In this document: piece by piece, positions 41,924 through 52,203 of the stretch
Layout of the letters: every line of letters starts with the position of its first letter
How positions within the stretch are numbered: position 1 is the stretch's first letter
Assembly: GCA_022606425.2 (NCBI GenBank)
Contig: JAHDVF020001365.1
Coordinates: 434,001-498,000, forward strand
DNA length: 64,000 nucleotides
DNA from: Lepidostoma basale
Taxonomy: Eukaryota; Arthropoda; Insecta; Trichoptera; Lepidostomatidae
Direction of reading: 5' to 3'
Notes under the pieces: generated by a model
The model's database searches: none
The model's input: the letters and a program-made list of their open reading frames with translations, nothing else
Told to the model about the DNA's origin: nothing
Program-made: the position numbers and the translations under genes

Positions 41924-42124
41924 CAGGAGTGTCCCAGAACTCGAAGTCTAGCCGAAAACGGATGATAGAGCTAGTTATGAGAAAAATGCAAAAAAGCAGG
42001 TTGTCGATTTTCTCAATTTTTTTAATGCTAATAATTTATAAAATAAACAAGACACAGATTTTTTTACATTTTTCTCATAACTAACATCCAATACCGGCTT
42101 GACGTCGACTTTTGGGACATCCTG
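41924..42124. mobile_element. TA-flanked MITE, short copy
   Basis: CAGGAGTGTCCCAGAACTC ... TTTTGGGACATCCTG with TA on each side (41922-41923 and 42125-42126). It shares GAGAAAAATGCAAAAAA-like sequence with the longer copy. Confidence 0.7.
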
Positions 42125-42409
42125 TATAAACATACAAAAAGCATGAAAAATTAAACATCACGAAGTAACGTACTAATAAAAAATTTAAACTTACATATTG
42201 TATCACATTTTGAACAAAAAACGTATATTTTTTGCTGTTTTTTTTACCTGTATTTTTTTAATGTCAGGTCTTTCCATTTTTGTAAATTCTTTAGGTCCAA
42301 CGCCGTTGAATCTAGTTAATGCTCAACATAAATATCGCAATAAAATAATATCTAAATATTTTTTTCTTCATCGTGACGTATTTCGTGTGAGTCATTTTCT
42401 ATTTTAAAA

Positions 42410-42540
42410 ACTTCAAGATGATCGGAAAACACCTCATTATTATGAAGAAAGAATCGAGTGGTATCCAGGCCTGAACCCATGTCACATGGGTAAGATCAAG
42501 CGTTCTATTCCCTTGACCACCACCCCGAATATTTCAAAAA
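42410..42540 (-). repeat. SINE2 (reverse)
   Basis: The minus strand reads GGGGTGGTGGTCAAGGGAAT (A box region) and GGGTTCAGGCCTGGAT (B box). The rest of the SINE is diverged. Confidence 0.65.
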
Positions 42541-42749
42541 ATTAAATGTACGTGATATCATTCCTGAAACATAATAAAATATAAACATAAAAAGCCGATT
42601 TACCTAAACTTCTGTAAAAACAAAGCTTTGTTCAAATTAAAAATAACAAAGTTTTAATTTTAATAATTTGTTATCCATATACTCGTATAAGATGGTGATA
42701 TAGAAAAATATCTAGTTTTTATACAGTATACACAGTATATTAAACGCTA

Positions 42750-43125
42750 AGGTATTAAAACTGTGTAATTCCATAGGAATATACTTAGAAAATTGAAAAT
42801 AACTTTGTTTAATCCACTATTTATTAAAAAAATATTTAAAAACACGACATGTTTCGGAGGATACCTCCATCTTCAGGTGTAAAAATATAATAAAAACCAA
42901 ACAAAGAAAGACTAATAAAAACGCATTTGAAATTCGATACATTAATTCAAATTTAAAAATTAACCTGTGCTATTTGTTATAAATACTAAGCATTATTTTT
43001 TAACAGTAAGAATTAATAATACATGATGATAATACAAAAAAATATATAATTTAGAAAAAACATACATTTGAAATGACATAATTTATATAAAAATTAATAA
43101 ATGATTAATTTGCAAAGTCTTTTTC
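42750..43125. mobile_element. H3 hammerhead element, left part
   Basis: It has the left terminal repeat with ribozyme and the body (GAAAGACTAATAAAAACGCA, AATTAACCTGTGCTATTTGT). The right terminal repeat is missing. Compare the complete copy at 57815-58920. Confidence 0.75.
42841..42880 (-). ncRNA. Hammerhead ribozyme (H3)
   Basis: The minus strand has stem I ACAC, CUGAAGA, stem II GGAGG/CCUCC with UAU loop, GAAA, self-complementary CAUG, UC, GUGU. It fits the CUGANGA core rule, and the predicted cut is after CAUGUC. Confidence 0.78.
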
Positions 43126-43149
43126 AATTCCCTAAGTATAGTTTACACA

Positions 43150-43500
43150 GTGTTAACCGATGTCTAAAACCAAGGTTCTTGGAAGATGTTTCTTAACTTA
43201 AAACAAAAGGTTCTTTTGTATTATAAGTTTGACGACCACTGATCTGGTCACGGTCTCTAAACTGTGGCCCGCGGGCCGGATTCAACCCTCGAAAGAATTC
43301 ATTTTGTACCAATCGTTATTTGTTATTATTACGTATAAGACTTTTTTTTCGTGATATGTATGCGAATACACGATAAGAATTCTAATATTATTTTATTGTG
43401 TTCATCTTGGTATCGAAAGAAGGGTTGAGGCAGACAACAAATTAAATGGGCCGGATCCGGCCCGCGGGTGATAGTTTAAAGAACGCTGCCCTAGACCACT
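43150..43500. repeat. hAT-like inverted-repeat debris
   Basis: ACTGTGGCCCGCGGGCCGGAT (43262) faces ATCCGGCCCGCGGGTGATAGT (43455), bounding ~230 bp. CCACTG and CCACTGG ends with TTTGA-type subterminal sequence flank it. These resemble hAT termini, but no duplication was found. Confidence 0.45.
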
Positions 43501-43528
43501 GGTTATCAAACTCATAATCCAATAGATC

Positions 43529-44139
43529 TGTCGGGGTTAAATGCATAACCCAGATAAACATATTTCATGAAGGAATACATGACACGAATAAATACAAAAA
43601 CGCTGACCCAAGACCTACTTATCAAATTTGATGACACGGAGGCCTAGATTCGTTCAGGTTTGATCATTAGGTCGGGCATCGTAGATGACGAAAGCAAAGC
43701 ATATAAAAGCAGTACTTCCGAGCACCCAAGGGGATCAGTTACTCTTACGACTTCTAACAGACGCGAGTCTACGTTAATAAGTCCACGCCACGAGGGATAT
43801 CGGACTCCCTCCGACGCCGAGCTACGAAGCTAAGAGGAGTCCACTCTAAACGTCAGTCAACTCTAAACGTCAGCCTGTATCGCGATCTCGAAGAGACACG
43901 AGTCTCCACTACCCAGTCTACGTACGAGAAACCTCCGACGACTCCTCGCTCCAGCCACTCGACGATACCACCAAGCTAGCCCTCATCCTCTACGACTCAC
44001 CACCCGGACTCCGCCCGCTGCTATCGACATCCAGCCACGCTCCATCACGAGTATATCATACAATTACGTGTAATTACTTGTGATCCGCAATAAACGCTGA
44101 AACCTCCGCTGTCTTTCAACCACCACCACAATCCCCACA
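43529..44139 (+). mobile_element. Solo LTR (Gypsy-like)
   Basis: TGTCGGGG...CCCCACA, 611 bp, flanked by GATC (43525-43528 and 44140-44143). Promoter-like CATATAAAAGCAGT at 43698-43712, AATAAA at 44091-44096 and the duplicated CTCTAAACGTCAG motif are in LTR order. Homologous to 4096-4673. No internal coding region is attached. Confidence 0.88.
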
Positions 44140-44184
44140 GATCCAAATATCAGCAGTACAATGATTTTATCTCAAACAATAGCC

Positions 44185-44565
44185 AATACAAAAAAGCTAA
44201 AATAGCAGTGCACAATGGTGATCTTGTAACGACCCTTATGTATGTAAGAGAGGCATGTAACTGGCAAAATAAGGATTAAAAAAAAAATGCAGTATAAAAA
44301 AATCTCTTAGAAGATGGTTTGGTAAATTCGTATAAAACAGAATGTCAAACGAAAATAAAAGGTGTGAGTTATGTTAACGAGGTAAATTGAATTCGAAATA
44401 GAGGAAGACCAAGGAAAACGTGACATTTAGAAATAAATTAAATCATATTGAGCACGTGAGGAGTCGTGCGTGCATGACACGATCTATGAATATTAAGGAA
44501 ACGAGAGATGTGTGTCAAGAAAGAAAAGTGTGGCGTCAATTCTTTCTGCCTACAGACATTACAAA
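44185..44565 (+). mobile_element. L-A LINE 3' part, no tail
   Basis: Degenerate plus copy (AKIAVHNGDLVTTLMYVREAC to CTRCQERKVWRQFFLPT). It loses the hairpin and runs directly into a reverse L-G end at about 44566. Confidence 0.7.
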
Positions 44566-44855
44566 ATTAATTTTTAATGCATCTACTGAGAACAGGTAAA
44601 ATAATATATTGTGTATACTATCAGAAACGCATGAGAGATGGTTCAACATTAGGAAGACATGATACTCTTCAGAATTAAGAGTATTTGCCTTCTCAACGTA
44701 CTTTCACTAATAAAAAAGACGTCGATCTTCGAGGAGACCGCGTTCAGCAGATCAATTTCTCTTCCCACCGGTGTCACCAGAGGCAGGTTGGTTCTGGCGG
44801 CCTGTTGGTAAAACAATCTATGCTGTCGTTGTCGGAGATATCTAATTATATTTTT
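44566..44855 (-). pseudogene. L-G jockey-like C-terminus
   Basis: The minus strand encodes SDNDSIDCFTNRP..NQPASGDTGGKRN-type debris matching the 54.9-kb copy (RTNLPLVTPVGRAINLLNAVSSEIDVF), plus 3' UTR. Confidence 0.7.
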
Positions 44856-44864
44856 TGTTTTTAA

Positions 44865-45045
44865 AAAAAAAGACTTACATCAAGGATTTATATCAAGGAT
44901 ATTAGAATTTATTTTACAATCTTCAATGTGAGCAGAAAATAGCTCATTATTATGGAGAAGGAATCTGGTCATGTCCAGGCTTGAACCCATGCCCCCTGGA
45001 TCAGGAGCCAAGCGTTCTATCCCCTAGACCACCACCCGGTATATA
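44865..45045 (-). repeat. SINE2, best copy (reverse)
   Basis: The minus strand has ACCGGGTGGTGGTCTAGGGG, B box GGTTCAAGCCTGGACATG, then GAGCTATTTTCTGCTCACAT and an A-rich end. Head resembles a tRNA. Confidence 0.75.
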
Positions 45046-45352
45046 CATAGGTATTCTAAACAAGCAGCTGTGACAATCTCGAATTGTATCATTTTTATTT
45101 CATTATTCTGGTGAAATGATAACGGCACGTTCGAAATTCAAATGGAATTCGGATTCGAAATAAAACAATTTTTTAAAAATTGTCAAAAAAAGAGACAATA
45201 AAATTCCGGCGAACCCCCACCGCGCGTCAAAAAACTTTCGACATAATTCACAAATCAGAGATCGACAAAGACTTAACGACATCATTCTCGCAGTAAGTAA
45301 AAAAGCGAAAAGGGTAAATTGGGTGGTCTCCTTTCGGCTTTTTCACCTTGAA
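45046..45352. other. No feature recognised
   Basis: Spacer. A 60-codon minus frame (45285-45103) has no identifiable features. Confidence 0.3.
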
Positions 45353-45525
45353 TTAATTACAACAACAACAATAAACCGTTTCTTCGAAGGGGTAGGCAGA
45401 GAGAATGGACCGCCACACTACTCTATCCTGACATACGTCTCTAGATTCCTCCACATACACGCGTGTCGATTCTTCCGACTTCTAGCATGGCCGACCTTTA
45501 AAATTCGATTGATTCGGTCGTGGTC
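45353..45525 (-). mobile_element. L-C LINE 3' end
   Basis: ACAACAACAACAATAAACCG is the reversed TTG tail. The hairpin survives as CTTCGAAGGGGTAGG. Short coding debris follows. Confidence 0.7.
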
Positions 45526-45589
45526 ATGGAAACCTAAATACCGATAACTTGTCATATATGGATACAACCAAAAACCTAAATACTATACG

Positions 45590-45830
45590 TTCATAATAAC
45601 AATCATAATCATCACTATCAGCTATTAGTTGTCCAATGTTGGACATAGGCCTCCCTTCCCGACTCCCACAACTTACTATCCTTCGCCACTCTGTGCCATT
45701 GACATTCTGATACTCATTTGTTTCCATCAGACCAGTTTGTTTGTGTCTGACAGTTTTTCTGTCGCCATTCAAAGGTACGTCTGGTCCACCGATCATCCGT
45801 TGTCCTCGCTATATAGCCGACCCAATTCTT
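45590..45830 (-). repeat. L-I LINE 3' end (reverse)
   Basis: AATGTTGGACATAGGCCTCC with an upstream AATCATAATCATCACTATC tail. C-terminal debris on the minus strand (GWLYSEDNGWSTRRTFEWRQKNCQT-like). Same family as 20426-20665. Confidence 0.7.
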
Positions 45831-45879
45831 TTAAGTAAGTTTGGTTCTTTGTCTGATCTATTCATTTAGAATATTGTTT

Positions 45880-45975
45880 TGCAGACTACGAATATTGCAT
45901 TTATTGTTTCTTAAACAATTATGTAAAAAATCATATTTAATGATTAACATAAATAAAAACGTCTGTTTTCTTTCT
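45880..45975 (+). repeat. Foldback-element fragment
   Basis: CATTTATTGTTTCTTAAAC and AATAAAAACGTCTGTTTTCT match the body of the 17.9-kb foldback retroposon. Confidence 0.5.
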
Positions 45976-46290
45976 GTTTATTTTTTTTATAAACAGTGTT
46001 GTAAATAATTATTGATTTTTGGCGTTTTATAATAATTTGGTAAATAAAAATCAAAACGACTTTCTCTTTAGTCTGGCACCGGGAACGTAAAAATTTGCAC
46101 GGCAAACATGGAATCCGCAGAATTTCGCAAAAAAATACTTCCAAAGGCTTTATCACTCTGTTTGCGGCCCGCCCCGGCGCCGTGTTATCGGAAAAAGTGA
46201 AAAAAAAAAACGCCACTAGGGGTGCACAGAACGGTGAATATACTTAGAAATAAAGAGGTAGGCACCCCTTATAAGCCTTAAAAACTAAAC
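45976..46290. other. No feature recognised
   Basis: Contains a GC-rich patch at 46150-46195 without a match in the window. Confidence 0.3.
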
Positions 46291-46868
46291 AACATTTTGA
46301 ATGTATACGAACAAATTCTTGTAGACAAATACTGGATTTTACCCATTGCGGATAAATTATTTTTATTATTTATTAATTTTATTAATATTATTATTTTTTT
46401 TAATTATCCGCAATGGGTAAAATCCAGTATTTGTCTACAAGAATTTGTATACATTCAAAATGTTGTGTAAAATAACTGGTACAAGTTAAAGGCATAAAAA
46501 TTGGAGAGACATCCCCAGGCGTAATCTAGTACTGTATGATTTGCAGAGCCTTTCACAGTGCATTAATAAAGATTTTCTGCTTAATGGTACCCAATCTTCA
46601 TAGATGACGCTAGTGGATGTAGAGATGTAGAGTGAACTAAAAATGAGAAGATAGGCTCAGCATTCTAGTATATATACAACTTCCAAAAAATTGTCAGACG
46701 TGGTGGTCGTAAGAAGGGCGGAATGGGGAATGTTGTTAAACATTAAGCGGAAGCTCAACCCAACCAATAACAGGTCATAAGTCCTGTAAGCGCCTCGGCC
46801 ACCATATTTTGTTCCCAGAAAACAATTTAGATCTTCGTCTCTATTGAGATACAATTAATCCTTATTAA
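46291..46868 (+). repeat. R repeat with inverted 5' copy
   Basis: A reverse copy of the R 5' end (46291-46359) faces the full forward R (from 46402), forming ~62-bp inverted arms around a T-rich spacer. The forward copy continues through TCTGCTTAATGGTACCC to GAGATACAATTAATCC. Confidence 0.75.
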
Positions 46869-46879
46869 AAACTAAAGTC

Positions 46880-47145
46880 TATGACTCGTGTATCTTGCAG
46901 TGACGACATTTGGAAACTATGTCCCTCTCTACCAGAAGCCTACAAAAGATTAAGTGTGCTCAGCGAGCAATGGAAAGTCAAATGTTGGGCTTAAGTCTTT
47001 CTGATAAAATGAGAAACGAGGAGATAAGACGTCAAACAAAGGTTACGGATATCGCTAAAAGAACAGCAAAGCTAAAATGGCAGTGGGCAGGGCATGTATC
47101 GAGACAGGATAAGCTCAGGTGGTCATCAAGAATCCTGAAGTAGAG
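46880..47145 (+). pseudogene. L-E LINE C-terminus
   Basis: The frame 46910-47143 encodes KIKCAQRAMESQMLGLSLSDKMRNEEIRRQTKVTDIAKRTAKLKWQWAGHVSRQDKLRWSSRIL. Typical RTE signature. It ends abruptly at a stop, without the usual GRPxxRW segment. Confidence 0.8.
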
Positions 47146-47385
47146 TCCTTGAAACCTTTGAAAGGAATAGGAAGACCATATAGAACATGTCAGAACCTTC
47201 AAGTATCTAGGCATTGACCTGGTGGGAGCAGCTGATCTGCGGGAAGAAATACAAGCCCAAATAAACAAGGAAGCTGCAATTTATGGCGCTCTAAAATCTA
47301 CAGTATGGAAAAACAAAGACATGGCCATTTAGAGTAAGATGAGAATCTATAAAGCATGCGTAAGACCAATAGGATTATACTATTA
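47146..47385 (+). pseudogene. LINE fragment from upstream of the L-E C-terminus
   Basis: Encodes HVRTFKYLGIDLVGAADLREEIQAQINKEAAIYGALKSTVWKNKDMAI...MRIYKACVRPIGLY, the YLG region that normally precedes, not follows, the AMLGLSL...WQWAGH segment. So the two pieces are out of order. Confidence 0.7.
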
Positions 47386-47764
47386 GCTGATTCAGTAAAC
47401 GTTTTTTCGATATTTGTATTTTCGATAAACTTTACACTCAATACGCGCGAAATTGTGATATATGCCATACATGGAATATCGGAACACAGCGAACAGAAGT
47501 CTAAATCTACGCTACGCTACAACGCAAGTGATTTGCGCATGTTTAAACACATAATTAGACATCAGCGCCATCTATGATAAACGAACATTAGTATGAATTA
47601 TTCTCATATGATCAATTATACATGAACTTCCTATAAGATTTTAACGGTTACCTACCGGGTCCAATTGTAAATCTAAACCATTCAAGGACCCACTCAAACA
47701 CACACAAAAAATTTGCCGTTCAACTTCATACGTTTTTGCAGAAGACTTGTATATATACATATAA
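47386..47764. other. No feature recognised
   Basis: Spacer. A 73-codon frame overlapping 47386-47577 has no recognisable domain. Confidence 0.3.
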
Positions 47765-48105
47765 AGATCTTCTTCTCCTTCTTCTGCTTTATTTAGGACT
47801 GTGTCCTGTTATTTCTCGGTGCCTGTTTCTGGGATGCAGATGTCCAACTGTCTCGCCATCTTTTAGGTGGTCTTCCTGCAGGCGATTTCCTGATGGTACT
47901 TTATTTGCGGCTATATTGATCACTCTTTCAGAACATGCTCTTTCCACGTGATCTCTCCAGTAGCGTCTTCTCAGTCTTCCTCATCGCACGACATCTTTTA
48001 CATTGCAGATCTTTCTTATTTCAGAATTTCTTATTCTGTCTCGGAGTGTCGTTCCCGCAACGGATCGGAGAGTCTTCATTTCGTCTTGTAGATTCAAATA
48101 TATAA
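47765..48105 (-). pseudogene. L-D-like LINE C-terminus with GAA tail
   Basis: The minus strand encodes MKTLRSVAGTTLRDRIRNSEIRKICNVKDVVR, LRRRYWRDHVERACSERVINIAANKVPSGN, then a GAAGGAGAAGAAG tail. One stop near 47990. Confidence 0.78.
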
Positions 48106-48117
48106 AGATATTCTATA

Positions 48118-48633
48118 ATTGTTAATTGTGACGCAAGTTTTACAAGTTTTTTCGTTTGTATAAAGAATTTTGACAGATGTAAAAAAACATTTTTCATTTG
48201 TTTCAATGACAATTTGAATAATTTCTTCAATATTATTTTAAAGTGCTTGCTGGTGTTGGTTCGTTATAATTGCCTGATTACAGCTAATTAAAAAAAAGGT
48301 GGATGGGGCCTAAATTAAATAGACAATAGACAATGTGCACCATCTAAATTATTTTTATTGTGTTATTTTGTTATTATGTGTTAAATTGTTTTTATTGTGT
48401 TATTTTGTTTTATATCATTGTATTTTAAAATATTTGTTTAGGATGTTTTACAATCGAAGTGTGCGCGGGGGATGCCTATTGGTGGCGATGAGGTGCGCAA
48501 CCCATCACACCGCGTCTCCCGCGGGGCGAAAAGAAAAGAATGGAGTGCCGCATCGGTTAAAGTGTGACAGTGCATTCTTTCTGCTAAACCTTTCGGAGAG
48601 ACGGCGTGATGGTTAGTTAGTTAGTTAGTTAGT
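48118..48633 (+). mobile_element. S retroposon
   Basis: Starts in the TTTTTTCGTTTGTATAAAGA region. The long hairpin at 48459-48519 is intact (CGCGGGGGA / TCTCCCGCG with one mismatch). The 3' end has AACCTTTCGGAGAG and TTAG repeats to 48633. Confidence 0.82.
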
Positions 48634-48770
48634 ATTCTAGAAAACAAACTTTTTTATTCGTATTTATTATTATTAACAGTAATGATTACTCTAACTATCT
48701 AACCATCACGCCGTCTCCCCGAAGGGGTAGGCAGAAATAATGGACTGCTACACTTTTCTTTCCTAACATA

Positions 48771-50092
48771 CGAGGTCTGTTCAAAAAGTATCGCGAATTT
48801 TGAATTTCCGCTGGCTACGTATATTTGATTTTTGATTTTTTTGTAGCGTTATGTTGGTACTCATGTCCCTTACTTATGCTGACAAGGTCGGCCATTTTGA
48901 ATGTTTAGTTAATTTTTGACAGCTGTTTTGCTTGGATGTGTTTTGGCTCGTCTTCGATTTTTGCCTATTCCAAAAAATGGATCAAAGAATCTGTATCAAA
49001 TTTTGTGTGAAAAACAAAATAAAGTGCGCGGACGCATTTCGAATGTTGACTGTGGCATATGGTGAAGCTACCTTGGACCAAAGCAACGTTTATCGGTGGT
49101 ACAAAATGTTCTCAGAGGGCCGAGAAGATATGAACGACGAAGAGCGTGCCGGACGCCCGAGCACGTCAACAACAGACGAAAACATTGATAAAGTGAAGAA
49201 AATAGTATTAGCCAATCGTCGAATCACCGTTAGAGAAGTTGCTGAGGACCTAAACATATCGATTGGCTCGTGCCATTCGATTTTAACCAATGATTTGGGC
49301 ATGAGTCGGGTCGCCGCGAAATTCGTGCCAAAATTGCTCAATTTCGACCAAAAACAGCATCGCGTTAACATTGCTCAGGAGATGTTGGACTCGGTCCGTG
49401 ACGACCCAAATGTGCTCCAGAGGGTCATAACTGGTGACGAATCATGGGTTTATGGTTATGACGTGGAAACCAAAGCTCAATCATCCCAATGGAAGCTGCC
49501 GCATGAGCCAAGACCAAAAAAAGCGCGCCAAGTTCGGTCGAACGTGAAGGTTTTGCTCACAGTTTTCTTCGATTGCAGGGGCGTGGTGCATCATGAGTTC
49601 TTGCCACAGGGTAGTACGGTCAATAAGGAATATTACCTGCAAGTTATGCGCAATTTGCGCGAAGCAATCCGCCAGAAACGCCCGGATTTGTGGAAGAACA
49701 AAAACTGGCTTTTGCACCATGATAACGCCCCTGCTCACACATCGTTGCTTGTGCGCGAATATTTGGCCAAAAACAACACAGTAATGGTGCCGCAGCCACC
49801 GTATTCCCCAGACCTGGCCCCCTGTGACTTTTTCCTGTTTCCAAAACTGAAGAGGCCCATGAAAGGACGACGCTACGCCACGATTGAGGAGATAAAGACG
49901 GCATCGAAGGAGGAGCTGAACAAGATCACAAAAAATGATTTTTTTAAGTGCTTCGAGGATTGGAAAAAACGTTGGCATAAATGTATTATATCCGAGGGGA
50001 ATTACTTTGAAGGGGACAAAATAGATATTCATGAATAAATAAATACTTTTTGAAAAAATATAAAATTCGCTATACTTTTTGAACAGACCTCG
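48771..50092 (+). mobile_element. Intact mariner element
   Basis: TIRs (CGAGGTCTGTTCAAAAAGTA and its reverse) differ at very few positions over ~32 bp. TA flanks at 48769-48770 and 50093-50094 match the single TA in the corresponding CATATTTC of other L-A copies. 1322 bp with one uninterrupted transposase gene. Confidence 0.95.
48977..50038 (+). CDS. Mariner (DD34D) transposase, apparently intact
   Basis: Catalyses cut-and-paste transposition at TA sites, binding the element's TIRs in the nucleus. The 353-residue product (start MDQRICIK; an upstream in-frame ATG at 48932 would add 15 residues that look non-native) has an N-terminal helix-turn-helix half with DERAGRPSTS-type linker (residues ~54-64), then the catalytic domain with aspartates D154 (ITGDESW), D249 (LLHHDNAPAHT) and D284 (YSPDLAPCDFFLF), spacing DD34D. 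The WVPHEL motif is replaced by KFVPKLL. Length matches full mariner transposases. No stop or frameshift. It was probably recently active, but activity is not shown by sequence. Confidence 0.95.
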   Translation: MDQRICIKFCVKNKIKCADAFRMLTVAYGEATLDQSNVYRWYKMFSEGREDMNDEERAGRPSTSTTDENIDKVKKIVLANRRITVREVAEDLNISIGSCHSILTNDLGMSRVAAKFVPKLLNFDQKQHRVNIAQEMLDSVRDDPNVLQRVITGDESWVYGYDVETKAQSSQWKLPHEPRPKKARQVRSNVKVLLTVFFDCRGVVHHEFLPQGSTVNKEYYLQVMRNLREAIRQKRPDLWKNKNWLLHHDNAPAHTSLLVREYLAKNNTVMVPQPPYSPDLAPCDFFLFPKLKRPMKGRRYATIEEIKTASKEELNKITKNDFFKCFEDWKKRWHKCIISEGNYFEGDKIDIHE

Positions 50093-50354
50093 TATTTCTC
50101 TCGCTTCCTCAAACATCGTGTCATGCACGCGCGTCGATTTATCTGACTCCTCACCTGACCGACATTCAATATTTGATTTATTTGATCGTACCACGTTTTC
50201 CTCGGTCTTCCTCTATTTCCAGTTACATTTACATTATTAACATAAAATTTATTTACCATTCTTTCTTCACTCATTCTTTCCATATGTCCAAACCATCTTA
50301 ATGATCCTTTCATTATTTTGTTCATGACCCCATCATTCGCAATGATTACTCTAA

Positions 50355-50928
<574 letters not shown>

Positions 50929-50934
50929 TTTCAA

Positions 50935-51415
50935 GAAAGGAGGTAGAAGGTAAGTAGAAAATTTCAATCCTGGGATTGGTTTGCAGCAATTTCCTTTATT
51001 CTTCTCTTCCATTCTTCCCTGACTTGTGCGGCTCTTTTGAAATCTGCATATGATGAGCAGCGCACGTCCACCAACAGGTCCTCCAGGTACTCCCGGCGTG
51101 GGGGTCCCTTAGAGTTTGTCCCCTCGGTCATACCCTCTATTATGGCATGCAAGAGGCCTTCTTGTCGTATTACATGGCCGATCCATCTTGCACGCCTTTC
51201 GGACAAGGTCCTGAGCAGGTGCCTTCTTCCTTCGATTCTTTAGAGAACCTTCTCATTTGTAATGTGGTCTCTCCAGGAAATTACTTATAGTCTTCTATAG
51301 AACCACAGCTCAAAAGCCTCTAGTCTCCGTTTATCTCTTTCGGATAGGCACCATGTCTCGCAGCCGTACATCAAGATACTTCATACATAGGTTGATGAGG
51401 AGTATTCTCAGTTGA
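50935..51415 (-). pseudogene. L-F LINE C-terminal region
   Basis: The minus strand encodes LMYGCETWCLSERDKRRLEAFELWFYRRL, one stop (near 51282), ISWRDHITNEKVL, then the frame 51206-50964 MSERRARWIGHVIRQEGLLHAIIEGMTEGTNSKG...YADFKRAAQVREEWKRRIKEIAANQSQD. It is a near-continuous RT C-terminus of a separate LINE family. The 3' end contains GGATTGAAATTTTC next to the CT tract. Confidence 0.82.
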
Positions 51416-51469
51416 CTATCGCATTTAAAAGGCCCAAGTGGCAAACCAGGAACTAGATTTTTTTTACAA

Positions 51470-51755
51470 AACTAACTAACTAACACCGTGTCCCCGAAGG
51501 GGTAGGCAGAAATAATGGACTGTCACACTTTTCTTTCTTTGCTTCCTCAACTTCATGCGTCGCGTCATTCACGCAGTCTATTTCTCCCACTCCTCCCGTG
51601 GCCGACATTTAATATTTGATCGATCCTCCTCTATTTCCAGTTTCATTTACATCGTTACTTATAATTATTTTCCATTCATTCTTTCCATGTGTCCAAACCA
51701 TCTTAAAGTTCGTTTTAGTATTTTGATCATAACACTTTCATTCGACACTATCATA
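51470..51755 (-). mobile_element. L-A LINE 3' part
   Basis: Reverse copy with tail AACTAACTAACAC, hairpin CCCCGAAGGGG and decayed coding region ending at CATTCGACACTATCATATG, where it meets a plus-strand L-A copy head to head. Confidence 0.75.
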
Positions 51756-51872
51756 TGCATGGAACTGACAAAAGAAGAATGAAAGTAGAATAAATGCAGT
51801 AAAAATCAGATCTCTTAGACGAATGTGTACATAGTAATTGCGTAGATTTTCACGGTTGGCAGCAATATAGAC

Positions 51873-52105
51873 GGCCTTCGTGGCAGAGTGGTTACGAGCT
51901 CTGACTTCCATGCCGAAGGTCCTGGGTTCGATTCCCGGCGATGGCAGTGTGATTGTCACACTGTCTTTGGTCTTGTGTAGAATTCACGTGACAATAAAAT
52001 GGCGATAGATTGGCTACCTATCACATGTCACGAGAATCAATATAATAGCTAAAAAAAAATTGTATACAGTTATTGGGTCCAAACGACCTGTTGTGTACAT
52101 AAAAA
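51873..52105 (+). repeat. SINE1, well-preserved copy
   Basis: A box TGGCAGAGTGG and B box GGTTCGATTCC are spaced as in a tRNA promoter. The body is typical, ending CGACCTGTTGTGTACATAAA and an A-run. One of the two best SINE1 copies. Confidence 0.85.
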
Positions 52106-52154
52106 AAAAAAATATATTTGTTGTGTTTTTGGGTGACACCGTGTGATACCTCCT

Positions 52155-52203
52155 TCTCGACCGACGTTTCGGAGATCGTTGCAGTCTCCATCTTCAGGGT
52201 AAT
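52155..52203 (-). ncRNA. Hammerhead ribozyme (H8)
   Basis: The minus strand has stem I ACC, CUGAAGA, stem II GGAGA/UCUCC with a CUGCAACGA loop, GAAA, CG, UC, GGU. The core is complete but stem I is only three pairs. Confidence 0.7.

Larger units (their letters stand above)
48681..50354 (-). mobile_element. L-A LINE with 14-bp duplication, split by mariner
   Basis: The L-A copy is 48695-48768 plus 50095-50340 (about 320 bp, minus strand), flanked by AATGATTACTCTAA at 48681-48694 and 50341-50354. The exact 14-bp match marks the target-primed insertion. The 3' hairpin CTCCCCGAAGGGGTAGG is intact. It encodes NKIMKGSLRWFGHMERMSEERMVNKFYVNNVN. Confidence 0.88.

Noticed and set aside
44950..45040. 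tRNA gene on the minus strand
   Set aside because: The tRNA-like head is attached to a repeated SINE2 body and recurs at 19.7 and 42.5 kb.
49481..50194. 237-codon minus-strand frame over the mariner
   Set aside because: It is antisense to the well-supported transposase and crosses the element boundary.
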